Assembly (NCBI GenBank): GCA_013399305.1
Contig: VXAI01000095.1
Location: forward strand, 1,946,256 to 2,010,255
Length of the DNA: 64,000 nucleotides
Source of the DNA: Rostratula benghalensis
Lineage: Eukaryota; Chordata; Aves; Charadriiformes; Rostratulidae
Direction: 5' to 3'
The position numbers were made by a program, and so were the translations under genes. A model generated the notes under the pieces. The model saw only the letters and a program-made list of their open reading frames with translations. It searched no databases and was not told where the DNA came from. Shown piece by piece: positions 11,535 through 25,200 of the stretch (position 1 is the first letter of the stretch; each line of letters starts with the position of its first letter).

Positions 11535-12440
11535 CGGTTAAGGTGGTAAGTGGAAATTCATGACACTATAGTAACTCTGGTACTTGCTATACCTGCAAGG
11601 CAAAGTAAAAGATAACATCTAATTATTTCAGCTTTCTTGCAGATTGCTGCAAATAGAAAAATTAAGCCATTTGACCCTAACTAACGTTACTGCTTCACAG
11701 CAAAGCTACATCATTCAAGCGGCAGATAGCAAGATGTATTAAAATATGTTTCAATAGCTTCTGGAATGAAATATTTAATGACACAAGTAAGAGAGGTCTG
11801 AACCATTTGCTCCCATTATTGTATTTAAAACAGAAATCCTCAGAACTTCAAAAATACGTCAATTTCTCTTCCTGTCAACAAACCATGACAAACATCTTAC
11901 AGGAAGAGGACCACTAGAAAGGTCTGAATGAGAAGATACAGCTGACAGACATTTCAATGAAGGCCCAGAGGTATCTAATCAAGGTCCAAAGTAAGAATCA
12001 ATTAAATGATCTATATATAAATATACAAAACCCTTCTGATACACTGGTACATCACTGAAGAGTTAAACAAGAGCAAGGAGTATTGAGAAAAGCAAGATAT
12101 CTCAAAAGCTGAATCTTAATGTATTTGAAAGGCAGCTGGCCTATTTTCAATTACATTAAGTAGCCAGGAATCTGAAGCAGAAGCTCAGACAGGCTCAAAT
12201 TATTGTAGACTTCCCTTACTGAAAACCTCTTCCATTTAAACAAGTATATTCGTTTAACTTTGACATGAAACATTAGATATAAATGCAAGCTTTTGAAACT
12301 GGAAGGTAGACCTCTCCATCTACTTAGCCAGCCAAGTACTATCTGATGCAATGACTGCCTAGACCTGACAATAACCAGGATTCATGAGGAATCAGACTAC
12401 AAATACAGCTGGCCACCCAGACCTCCAATTGCATATTAGG

Positions 12441-12520
12441 AAAAAAAGACCTAACCAAAACAACACACCAAAAACCACAAAGAAAACCCACAGACCACCA
12501 AAAAACCAGCAACACACCAC
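12441..12520 (+). repeat. A/C-rich low-complexity tract
   Basis: Irregular AACCAAAA and CCACAAAG repeats form the complement type of the G/T tracts at 6.7 and 7.0 kb. Confidence 0.8.
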
Positions 12521-12882
12521 TCACTATCCTAATTTTGGAAAAGGAAAAAAAAATTATCCTTGCTACCAAAGAAACTGCCAGAAATGGCAAGAAGCAGCGC
12601 TGAAATCACTTCAGAAAGGAAGACTATTATCAGCCTCAGTCTCTTGCACTATTAGATGGCCAAAGTGTGCATCTCAGCATTTAATTACTGCATCGATGAT
12701 TTAGACCTGCTGGGAAAATTACACAAAACAGTGCCCATTTCACACACACTGCTGGATCCCTTACATCCACGCTGTCCTGTCTTCTTGTTCATCTTTGACA
12801 AAACCTAGCAAGAGACCTAAGAACCATATTTCAGTTGTAGAGCAACCACGTAGCTGTCAGGTGTGAATGAACGTATCATGAT

Positions 12883-12910
12883 GTTCTAATTGCTGAGTTC
12901 TAATTGCTGC
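12883..12910. repeat. 14-bp tandem duplication
   Basis: GTTCTAATTGCTGA is followed directly by GTTCTAATTGCTGC, two copies differing only in the last base. Confidence 0.9.
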
Positions 12911-15900
12911 ACTTAACACTAACAGCAGTACCTTCTTTTGGTAAAAGCAGGTGCATCCCACTAGAAAACTTTGATACTGCCTGTAGCCACGGTAGATGAA
13001 AGCATGCAATGTGCAAGGTCAAACACCTCAGTCATTCCTTCAGCTTGAAGAAGGGTGATTAAAGCTAGTGTTAAATTGCTGCATGTGAAGTCATACTTTT
13101 TTAGACAGAATTTTTTTTTTCTCTTCATTCTAACAGTATCACTAATGCATACACAGAAGAATCTGCAATATTTTCCAGTCCTTTCTGGTATGACAATAAA
13201 GTATTTTGTCTTCAAGAAAAACCCTACATACTTCTTTCCCTAAGAAAAAAGAAAACACCTCAAAACCTCAGATATTAAACATATCCATTAAAATGGATTC
13301 TATATACTAGAATCAGACACTAGCTTCATTATTTTTACAGAATCTGTTTTGATCATTCTAAGTAAGTAATCCGTGATTATAGGGCATTACATGAACAAAA
13401 CAGTGAACATGGCAAACTACTATGCAGTTTATACACAACTTTAAAAAAACCTGCTCAGAAGCATTCTTGCACCTACAAGAAATTTTTTACTCCCCTTACG
13501 AAATTATTGTTGAGTACTTCAGGTCTTCAGGACATTAAAACCATCTTTCTTTCACATGCTGACTGGAAACCTTGCAGCAGCTGAAGCAATAAATATTGAC
13601 AGCTAGCTGGCAAACAGCAGAGATACCAGCGCTCCTCAGCTCCGATTTCACCTGCATCAGCAAAGACAGAGCCTAGAAGGGAGAGTGCAACAAGGGCCTA
13701 ATATGTTCATCTGCATTACTGCTGCCTTTGCCTGTATTAAAAGCCTATTCTCCCCTCAGTAAGACTGGTGTACCTTTGAGTATACTTGCTTTCAGATACC
13801 ACCCCAAGAACTCCAATTATCTATTAAATCTTATGACAAAATACAGCTATATAGTGACAAAGCTCTTCCTCTGGCTACAAATCATACTGCAAGAAACTTC
13901 CAGCATCCAGTTCCATCCTTTTCTACTCTTACGTAGCTCACTCAGCTCCTTCTCTCCTAACTGATGCTTAGCAAGTTTTGTGTGAGGCCACTAAAAAGCC
14001 AACTCAGAGCAAACAGGAGAAAAGTTGTATGTCAAAATACAAGATACTCCTGACTGTAAATAAGAAATGGAGGAAAGAATTAGTAAAGTGGATTTTAATG
14101 AAGAACTGTATTGGTGACTGACTTCTACTTTTCCTCTCAGTTCTCATCTCGTATTCTCTACTTTGAGGCAGAATTACAGAAGCTGGAAGGAAATGCATTC
14201 AGACTTGCTTAAAGGAAAGAAAATTAAAAATAAAACATAACACAAAGACTACAAGATTCTGTTTTCCCACTGGAAGTAAGGTAACTTTCCAGCAATTCAC
14301 TCTGCAGTTCAGACAAACTGCAGACTGATGGTTGCTTTTTTAGCATATTTCATCCTGCTGCCAAGCTAAACAGATTTTTTACACTGAGATCTGAAACAAA
14401 GACTTCTTAGTATAACCCAAACTGATGACCACTGTGTCAGACCTGGTTCTCAAAACTTCAGCTTATGATTTCATCTGAAGCTAACAGATTTCTACCCCTG
14501 CACAGACACACCTATGATTATGGTCTATGTTTAGATTTGTAAGAATTCACCAACATACAGTGTCATCATTTTCTCCAGCACACAGCTTCACTGGAAGGAG
14601 GGGTGGAGACATCCTCCACACTATAAACATTTCCCTGCTTGCAAAAGGAAGATATGAATCAAAACAAGCTTACCCTATACTTTCAGCAGGCACTCTCAAC
14701 TTTTAACACATTAGGTCAACCAATACTTGTGGGGATTATTCCTTCCAGCTTCTTGTAGGCTTTCCTTTCTCTTTGTCTACCACTGAATACATTTAAAGGC
14801 AGTAGCTGATTCACAACATTGCAAGCCTTTACACATGGCAGGCACTTCCCTCTGTATACATCACTTACTCAAAAAAACCAGAAACCTTTTAGTATTCCCC
14901 ATCAGAAAAAGTACTAGATAAAATCTTAAAGATTACCATAAATGCACAGCTCAGGAACAGATACCTGTGCAGGAGCTGGGTCTATTGCATAGCTGCACAG
15001 CATCTAGAAAGCAACAATGCACTGAGTTTTGGTTTGATCAGTAAACTAAGATTTCTGCTCTTATGTTTTAATGCTGCCAAGTCAGTCCATTTGCATTACT
15101 TGCAAGGTGCCAGCTTGGGAATGGAAAGGAAGCACTCAATCTAGTGAATCTTCAGGCTCAAAGTCTCCTTTTATTCAAATGGCCACCCTTGCCTAGTTCT
15201 TTCAGTAGCTGAAAATGAAGCAAAAATGTTCCTGAACTGGCTGGTAATATTCCCTATAGTCTTTCCATATAAAGATGAGCTAACTCTCAAGTCCCACTGT
15301 TTTGTTCTTTTTTGGAATGAGTCCAGATCCATGCAGCTGCAGGACTAGCATTCAAGACAAGTAAAAGTCTCCAAAAGCAGAGGAAAAAGCATGATAGAGG
15401 ACAGCAGCAGAAAGAGCTAACAATAAGTTTATCTGTAGGGAGTTTATCTGTGGCATTTTATCCTATTTGATGCCAGCAAGTATAGAACAAAGACACAGAC
15501 ATGGCTTTTTAAATTCAGTAGATTCAGACAGACATTAAAAAGAAACTGGTTCTCATTCACATCTAAGGATTTCACCTTAAGGGAAGGTCTTTCAAGGATG
15601 CACATGGTGTTCTTTGGCCTTCTAAAAGCAAAATCATTTAAGCACAAGACTCAGCTCTTGTTTTGGAATTTTATTTAGAAGAGCCAAGAAGAAAAGCAAG
15701 CTAAATCATGAAACTGAAATTAATAATAAAAGCAGTGATAAGCCCATTACAAACAAGTGACAGCTTTTGCTAGACATCCAGGTTTTCACTGGTGGTTCTG
15801 CAGCATCTCAGATGCAGGCTGCTATGGAAAAATAAAATGGTCCCTCTCTCTAAAGGGACCTTGTTGTTTTCATATGTTATTAATTCAATGGCTTGGGCAA

Positions 15901-18900
15901 GCAGATCATTGGTATTTTGAACCACTTAAAGAGACAAACCTTAGCTTCTGACACAATTATGTTCTGCAGGGCTAGGAAACAGTAGGTATGCTAAGGTATA
16001 TAACTCTGAGCACACAATATCATTATACTTCACAGAAAAAAAAAATCAGTTCTCTATTATATTTAAGACAATTCAATGCTGCTTTAGTACATGTGTTTTT
16101 AAAGCACTGAAAAGAAAGTCCACTACAGTTCCTTGTAGTTTTTCCTGAGATGCAGTATCTACCAAAACTAGATAATTCAAGAGAAAATACCTTTCATCTT
16201 CAAAGGAGTTTACTAGTCCATAATGACAGTGCATCTAGAGAAATTCCATCAATAACTAAAAATGTACCAACCCATTTTCTGAAATAAAGCACCTGCACAG
16301 TCTTCCCAACAGGAAGAGGAACAAAAAGTTACCAGCAGTAAGATGATGTTAAATCACAGCTCGGGGAGGCAGAACACTTCATTCCTCTGCTTTTAGCTAA
16401 GCTTCACTGACATGACGTGTGACCACTGGACCTGAAGAAGAAAGGAACTCCCACAGCATTCAAAACCCACTTGAATCTTCAAGCTTAAGGAATGTAATCA
16501 TGCACATCTGAGACAAACTAAATCCCTTCACAACAGGTTTTTAGAAATATGTTGCCCCATAATCACTATTAAAGCCACACTCTGTTGCTTAAATCCAACC
16601 TAGGACATTTTTATTAACCTGGGCTGATAGCTGCAGTGCAACAAGAATCCTGCTACCGCCTGCCAAATGCTATTGTGCAACAAACAGGAGATGACGAGCA
16701 AACCACCTTGCTCTTACTGCTTAGCACAAGACATCCAAAAAACCTTCAATAATGAGCAACAAGCCAGCAGAGAATGTGGCATTAAACTTTATTAGGATTT
16801 TACATGAGATTATATTCCATTAAAAAGATCATCCTCCTTGTAACATTGTCTTGATAGAGGACTTACATATGTCACTCTTGCCTGCATATCATTTCCCAAA
16901 TGGTGACCTGTTGTATCTGCAGAAGGCATATAACTGACACATTAACTCATAAAGCACAGATCATACCGGGAAATTCTAACAATATCACAGCATTGCCACA
17001 ATTTATAGTTGTAGTTTTTCTTAAAGATTAATTACCTGAGGACCAGATGGCTATTTTCATATTTCATTTAAAAATTTATCTGCAGTCATCATAGCAGGGG
17101 AAAACTGAAATATAGTGGACTAAAAAACCTAATCAAAATACTGTAAAGATTACGGTGGATTAAAAAAATCCATATCCTTTTATTTCTCAGTCCTCTCTTT
17201 CACTAATATGCAGGCACAATGCTGCAGTATTGCAAATTCTGTAGCTGGTTACATCTCAGTTACAAACTGAGTCTCTTCAAACTGTCTGGTACCATTTAAT
17301 TAAGAGAATTCCAAAAACATTCAGGGAAATTACAACTTTGGAGAGTTTCACTGTCTTGTTCACTTCCATAAGATCACACAGTCACTAGACACATGCACAC
17401 TAAATATATTACATGCTGTCGTGGCAGGAGGTCAGTTCTGTACAAGCTGCTTGTATGCAATATCTCCCGTAAGTGACACTAGAGTTTAGCTCCACTACAG
17501 CAAATCTAGAAGAGGCTTCACATTCCAAACAACTATCTGAAGGGAAAAACTATGCCAACAGAGTACCCATCAGAGCATGCCAGTGCTACTTCAACCCATT
17601 TGCATGCCTGTTCTAAAATAGTAAGCCTTGCATTTAAGTTATCTATATTATGAATTTTTAAGATTCAAAACTCCATAGATCATTGGCTTGTCCTACTCTC
17701 TCGCTGTGAAAATTTAAGGAAAAGGTCACAAGATTATAGTCTATAATATGTGATGTGTAAGACTGATGAAATTCAAAGCAGTACATGGTATTAACTAGAT
17801 AGAATATTTAACTACATTTGATATCTTTTACTTGTTTATTAAACCAGCTGGGTACACAGTAACTACTAGACTACATTTTAAATAAGTATCAATGCATACT
17901 GTTCTAACAATTTCATAGTAGATGTTCTGTATAAAAGATATTGACATATAAAAAACCCACACGTTGTTTCCACATATATTGACATATAAAGAAATATACA
18001 CACTGGCATATAAAAAGTACAAACAAATCTGAGTTGTCAAAATTAATGGAGCACACACTAGAAATATTGTATCAACTTCTGTCACAATACTCTCCTCTGT
18101 CATCCTACAGAAGAGGATACCACTACAGGGAACACCAGCCTAATCAGGAAAGCAAGGCAACCTCTTCTAAAAGCTGCCTATAGACAAACATGGGGACCTT
18201 CTGGATAACGTGTTTCATGGCTTCAGGCTACTGCCTCAAAGAATGCTAAAATAAAAGGGGAATAGTCTTGATCACAGAGGTTAAGAGAGGTTAGAAAAGT
18301 GTATGCATTCTTCTGGAAGAAGATACATTAATCCTTTTCATAAGCCTAGCTCAAATTCAGACACTTATCAGTAAGACTGTAATCACAGTAAGGTTCAGCA
18401 CTGAAGCTAGAAGCACTGGGAATCACACAGACCTTTGGTAAATATTTAACCAGCTAGTCCTCATAAAAATCTCAGACAGTTGCTACTCTAGCCAGACCAG
18501 AGCCACAGTGGCCACTTTGAAGTAATCTCATGTACCTACTTAACCTGCAACCAGCCATTTGCTGCATACTATAAGCACATCCTACCACTGTTCCTCTTAA
18601 GCAGAAACTTCACGACATGGCTCATACAGCACTGGTCCTCCCTTTCCACTACATGTGGGACGTCTGGAAACCAGACAGAATTATCAACAGATAACTGAGT
18701 TTTCCACGATAAAGACATGTTATGGTCATATTAAGAGAACAAAGAGTAAAAGGTACAAATATGCTACAATAAATGGTTGGATTTAGAGTAGATGATAATT
18801 TAAACTAGCTTATTATTCAGAGTCCTTCCATAATTAATCTGCAGAAAACACTTGTATTTATCTAATACACTGACAGAAAGATACAGAATACTACATATTT

Positions 18901-20410
18901 TTACAGATTAAAAGCATTATAACGCAGTTTTAATCATGCAAAGTTAAGCACCAAACTATCTGAAGCCTACATCATGGTCCTGATGTACTGACCACATTTC
19001 ATTTTGACTTTAGAACTTCTGCACTAAGGCACCGTTTTGGAGGCACCAAATCATCTCTAACATAGGAGACTTTTTAATTAACCAGGAGAAACACTTACAT
19101 TAGTTACACACAGATGTTTCATATAGTGTCACACATAAGCACATGATTGAGATACTTTACCTGGTAAAACAGAATCGTATTAACTAAACGCTAACACACA
19201 GCAGTGCTCTGCCTGGTAGCTTTAACATCAAATCTGGGCCATCTTGGTACCTACAGATTCCTGTGCAGCTGCTGGTAAGAATTCCCCACCCCCAGCCCAT
19301 GGGAGGACAGAAGCTGTCACTGCAAATTAAAAAAACAACAAACCAAACAACAAACCACCTCCTCTAGAACCATGCTTCACCTCTGCGTAACTGTCAAAAC
19401 CTGAGCTGAGCTGAATTGTAATGTTCCAATTGTTTCCTTGGGCTCAACTTTGCATTTGACATGTTATGGCTCAATTATTAAAGCCATCACTTCCTCATCT
19501 GCACCAGGCTTGTATCCATTTTTTCCTATGTGAAAATTTTTTTCAAGTTTGATGACTTCAGAGTTACACAGCATTCTGACCTGCTATTAGCAAAGTCACA
19601 GCATTAAAGAACACCACAAAAAAACCAGTACCGGTACATTAGAAGTATACAACAGTTAACACGTTTAGAGCAGTCTTAATACTGGATCCCTTTCACAATG
19701 AAAAACCCCAGAACTACAAACAAGAGCTACACTGATAAAAAAAAAACAGAGAGTAATGAAGTAACTGAACCAACAAACTTTAACATGAAGAAAACCTATG
19801 AAATGAGATCAACAAATACAACTTGTCTATAAAATGCAGGGTTTTAATCTGACATGTTTCTGACAGCACGACAAATATAGCTTCCAAATTTCAGCAATAT
19901 AGTAAAAACTAAAAAATTTACTAAAAACTAAAGAAAAAAAATTACAGATCACATGAAACATGTTTTGACTGAGAACAATTAAATGCTTAATATTACACAC
20001 AGCATTTTAAAAAATGCTGAGGTTGGTGGAGGACTTGGAAATAAATTATCTGCTACTGTTTGATGTGTTACAGGTTACTCCTATTTCAGAAGCAAACCAA
20101 AAACCCAACAACAGAAATCAAAACCTACCTAACATGTTTATCAATAAAAGCATGGCTTACATAATGTAAAACTATGCAGATGATCTGGTTTTAAGATCAG
20201 ACAGTAATTGTTTTGTTTCTCCAAAAGTGCTGGTACAGAGCTGGTCAGTTTTGGAGCATCTACTGTTCAAGACTTGAAGTGGAAAACTGCAACAAAAAAC
20301 TCATGTGACATACCCAGTTGACTGATCTGGAACTTTACTCACAAGAGTATTAGAAAAAAAAAAAAATCAAAAATGAAAGGGAAGATATTAAGTGAAATGG
20401 AGATACTTAC

Positions 20411-20444
20411 TGCGAGTAGAATTCACAAGACTTTCTCCTTCTTC
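20411..20444 (-). CDS. Candidate microexon, minus strand
   Basis: The 34-nt interval is bounded on the minus strand by a pyrimidine-rich acceptor (TTTTTCTCCTTAG) and a near-consensus donor (CGCA then GTAAGTATC). Its phase-0 frame is open: EEGESLVNSTR plus one base. Direction agrees with a transcript starting at the CpG island at 35 kb and running left. Minus-strand intervals at about 19.17 and 21.31 kb can be joined to it in phase, but both are short and weak. The protein is unrecognised, and a chance match is quite possible for an exon this small. Confidence 0.25.
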
Positions 20445-21972
20445 CTAAGGAGAAAAACACTATCACTTTAACAGATAAATCTAACAGAAAACTCATCATC
20501 CACCCACTGAGAAGTGAAATGAATGAAAGCTCCAAAAAATAGCAGAGAAAGACAGAAGGAGGGGGGGCGAGAAATACTTCTGGTTTACTTGCAACTCACT
20601 CTCAAAAAAAAAAAATTATAAAGAACAAACAGCTCAAGCCTGACATATTCACTCTTCCAGAACACCAAAAATTCACAGGCAACATGACTTCAATTGTTTA
20701 CATCCTTTCATTTTAGCCAAATCGCATGGCATGCAATACCTCCTCTACAAAATACTGTTCTACCCTGTCACTGACAAAGAACAGGACAAGAGATTATCAA
20801 GCCACACCTAGGCAGGGAGATGAGGATTAAGGTATTTGTGCCAGGGTCAGAAAGCAATCAACCAATTTCAAAGGCAAGACACCAGTCTTAAATTTCCTCA
20901 ATAGGAAAAACACTCAAAAGAAGGCAAAGTTTGCCAATAACAGCAGTATTTGCTGCTAAAGCAATGGATTAGCAGAGAAGCTTTGAGGCATAGTAGTCCT
21001 CCAAATCACAATTTAATTTAACCTACAAGTATCAACTGGAGAACTGAAAACAAACGCAAAAATGCCTCACTCTCACTAGAAAATTATTTCTATTTTTCTG
21101 TCTTCCATATCTATAAATAGCAAGAGCTGATGGGAGTTATATTTGGCAGAATAAAGTCCTTAATTAAAGCTAAGGCTTCTCAAAGAAGGTTAAATTACAA
21201 CAGAGTAGAAACTACCACCATCATCATCCAACCATTGTCAACACCACAAGATCTCTGTGCTGGACAGTTCAGAAGCCTGTCACGCGTACAGATCAAAATG
21301 AAACAAAACTTTTTACCTCCCTAGTTTTCCTGATCTGCTAAAGGCCACCTGAGCCAAAAGCTTTCTTCTTAGGACAGAGGCATCAATCTAGATCACAGAC
21401 AAATTCTGGAACACAGGTTTTCCTGACAGTCACAAACTTCATTGCAATCTGATCATCTAAATAAAATATGCAAACAGAAATATGATTTTTTAAGGATGAC
21501 TCATTTAAGTTTGTCGCACAATAACTATGAAAAATTTCAAGTGTACATTTGAAGGCATGTCATGCAACAAAGCTTACTAAATCAAAGATTATTCACGTTT
21601 TTACAATATATATAATTGACCAAACCACATTTAATAAAGAGACAAATGGAAAAGAATAAAAATTGGCAGGTGATGAGTGTCACTGCTTTACTGTAACACA
21701 TCAAATAGTTTCAGTACTCTTCTGCTAAAGATATGATGGAAAGTTGAAACAGGAATTCACAGCTACAAACCACACGAGACCATGTGGTAAGACATGCCCA
21801 CCTCAAAAATGCAGGTGCGTTGCCATCCACATCTCACTAGTGAATAGTTATAACTGAACATATTAACTTAGTTTCTCAAAGACTTAACAGATAAAAATTA
21901 TGACTCTTAAGATGTGTCCTCCACTAAGAAATGGGTTTGCCCCATTTACACACTACTATTAAAGAGCATTTT

Positions 21973-22243
21973 CCCAGTGACAGGACAAGGGGCAACAGGC
22001 ACAAGCTGGAACACAGGAAGTTCCATTCAAATATGAAGAAAAAATTCTTACAGTGAGGGTGGCAGAGCCCAGGAACAGGCTGCCCAGGGAGGGTGTGGAG
22101 TCCCCTTCTCTGGAAATCTTCAAGACCTACCTGGATGCAGTCCTCAGTAATGTGCTCTGGGCAAGCCTGCTTTAGCAGGGGAGTTGGACTGGATTATCTC
22201 TAGAGGTCCCTTCCAACTCTGACAATTCCATGATTCCATGACA
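21973..22243 (+). mobile_element. CR1 LINE 3' fragment
   Basis: The fragment starts at CAGTGACAGGACAAGGGGCA, the conserved tail of CR1 ORF2. It passes through GGCTGCCCAGGGAGGGTGTG and GGTCCCTTCCAACTCTGAC and ends in ATTCCATGATTCCATGAC. It is about 270 bp and strongly 5'-truncated. It shares diagnostic 3' sequence with the copy at 28.5 kb. Confidence 0.96.
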
Positions 22244-25200
22244 CCATGGATTTTCAAGTGGTAGGGGTGATAAAAATAAATTCTTTCTCCGCGTCAATGG
22301 AGTAATACTAACATGCCATTGATTTTCACAGCTACATTGAATTAGTTTGAAGGTAGCCTGCATACATCTATCTACACACATGTATCACAGTAAAGCTTTA
22401 CTTTTGATCAAAGAGGGGATCTGAGGAATTCTAGCTAAACAGACTAAAAGGCTGTTTTCCTGAATTTGGTCTCTAATCTGGAAAAGAGACCTAATTAGAA
22501 ATATTTTTCTAATCATACCTTCACCCAAATCCTGGAATTTCAGAACAGCATCTCAACCCACTGGTGCATTCTGGAACTTAAGAGTGGCGACAAAAGTGTA
22601 GATCTAGAGCTACATTCATTGAGCAATGAGATTTCAATATTTACCGTAGCTCTCAAGCAGAAATGTACAGTTTCACAATGAATGATGGCAGACAAGTTCT
22701 CTAAACAATGATAATCCAATTAGGTATCACTCATTTAGACAGATACAGTACTTTAATTCTGCTCATATTGTCTCCTATTGCTAAAATAAAAGTTAAATAA
22801 TTTAATTTAGTATAAGAATACAGCAGAGGAGTAAGAGACAAAGACTTGGATTAAAGAGCTTATGTGAATGCCAAAAAGAGAAGACAACAGTTCCACACAC
22901 ACTCAGGAGCCATTAGAACTCTTTAGCATTTTTTGCCAAACATGGTTTTATGTTGGTTTTTTTTTAAATAGTGTTTTAGAAAGTTTTGCTAAGGCAACTT
23001 GTGTATTGACTGCAATACAGCCAACATGCTGTATTATGAAAAGACAATAGCAAGATCTGACTAATGTGTACTAAAGAAAACACATTTACTACCATGGGAA
23101 CCCTGTTAGAATTCACCACTATTTCAAGTATTCTACAGGAAGCTTTTCTGTGCTAAACTTCCTCTCCTAATAATCTCTCAACTAATACTTCTAAGACATT
23201 AACTGTATACACGAATAGTATAACGGAGAACGAGAACACAGACAATGTCATAAGCTTTCAGCATTTTCATCTAAATAGGTCTAAACAGACACAAGTAAAC
23301 ATGGTAGAAAGATTACCAGAATAAGGTCTCCACCATTTACGCCATCCTTACAGTCAAGGATTTAGCTGGAACATTGAAACTAATTCCCTGAAAACTCATT
23401 GTAAGCACAGTTCATGAATGTGGGAGAAAAAATGGGAGACAAAAATTCTACATGCAGCACAGGACAAGTATTACTAGTACCAAATTAAATTTTAAGTTTA
23501 CCTCATCTAATCCAGTCCCAAAGTTTCACCAGAATAATTTTGTTACAACAAACTGACCCATACTAAATCTGTGCCTATACCAAGAATTTATGATATAGAT
23601 CTAACAGAAAGAAAAGCAAGTTCCACCTTCCAATCTTCAGTTATATTGCAACTCTATCTGTACACGTAAGAGGACAAGCAATACCAGTGAAATAAAACTA
23701 GAGTTAGTTTAAATATTAAACTACACATAGGACTTGCCAAGTCACTGCCATTTACAGGAAATGCTCAAGAAATCTCACAAGATGTACAGTTAAAACTATT
23801 TTTCTCACTTCCTGCATGGAGGTAGTATATGAAATACACCTGGAAGTAGAACTCAAACGTTATCAGGAGAATTTATTTTTAAATACATCTTACAGAGTTG
23901 ATATCATTCTTTCAGTGATGGTCTGCAAAAATAAAATGCTACATAATAAAAGCATTTCTTTCACATTTTTTTGCAGGGTTTCAGAGGTCAAAACCAAGAC
24001 CTAAAAGTGTCGATATAAAAGTCTTGTTAGACTTCTGAATGAAGTCTATCAGTTATCAATCCAAAGGTAGAACAAACTTTCTCCAAAAAACATTTTACAC
24101 ACTGAAATAATAGAACTACAATTTCTGTTTAATGTCAGGAGCAGCCTTGAAGGTTTTTAATGAACTTCAGAAAGAGGTACTCTTCTACAGTAATCCAAAC
24201 AAGAAGACGTCTTCCAGAAAATATGGAAGAAATCGCAACACAAGCAGCATCCTGACTGTATTTTGTATCAAGTTTCTTCTGCATAGTAACAAGAAAGAAA
24301 AAGTATTCTAATCCCTTGAATATTGTGGCAACCACAGTAACAACTCTTCCAAAAATATGCTTTTTCAAATACAGAGCTTACCCTTCAGAACACACCTACA
24401 ACCATCTTTTCATTAATATATGCAACTCTTTCCTTGCCCAAATTTGTGTTTGCATCTAAGGTGATGGAAACGGGAAAGACTGCAAGACAACCACAGAAAG
24501 CAGTCAAACCCAGATACAGAGTCTGCAGTATGTAGGTACATTAAGGGTAAGACTCTTCCAAGTTTAAAGGTCTGAGACCAGAACTACTCTTAAGTTTGAA
24601 ACAAGGAGTTTGCGGTAAGATGAGAGGCTCATGCTCTCTCAAGCATTAAAGCTGATAAACCAAGCCATTCACACTCCAGCTACAAGTACAAAAAACAACC
24701 TATGCAAAGGAACTCCTATGGAACTGAATTCTGCATCTTCATTCCATTTTACTTTTATCCTGGTTGAAACAAAATTAAAAATGCTTTCCAGTTTCAGAAT
24801 CCATAAGGAAAATATCTGTAAATCCTAACACAGGCACGCTGAAGCATTCACGCTCAAGATCCAGTCATATCTTTGAGAAATTCTCACCTACTCCTTCCTT
24901 CCTCCCCTGTGGCCCAAACACTGACGCATCTCTGTGGGTGCACCACATGACACCCAGCGATTGTTGGGCTTGCTGTCCCTTTGCTGTTCCAGTATTGCTA
25001 ACAGATCAGACTATTTTAAGATAAGCTAATTATGCCAGTGAAGTATCTTATAAGCCATTAAGATTAAGCAGAAGAGACTGTGAAGAATTAAAAGCGGTGA
25101 AGTACAGATAAGACAGAAGCAAGAATTGTGATCTCAACTACAGGAAGCCAGGAGGATACCTCCAAATTTTAGTCTGTACTTACTTTCTCGTGTTTCAAAC

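Larger units (their letters stand above)
11535..21972. other. Long non-coding stretch (intron-like)
   Basis: AT-rich and CpG-poor, with no long conserved-looking ORF. Isolated splice-like signals occur on the minus strand. They include a 46-nt open interval at about 15.58-15.63 kb with a good acceptor but a weak donor, and an interval near 19.16-19.19 kb with donor CCAG then GTAAAG. These are individually no better than chance. One stronger microexon at 20411-20444 is listed separately. Confidence 0.6.
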
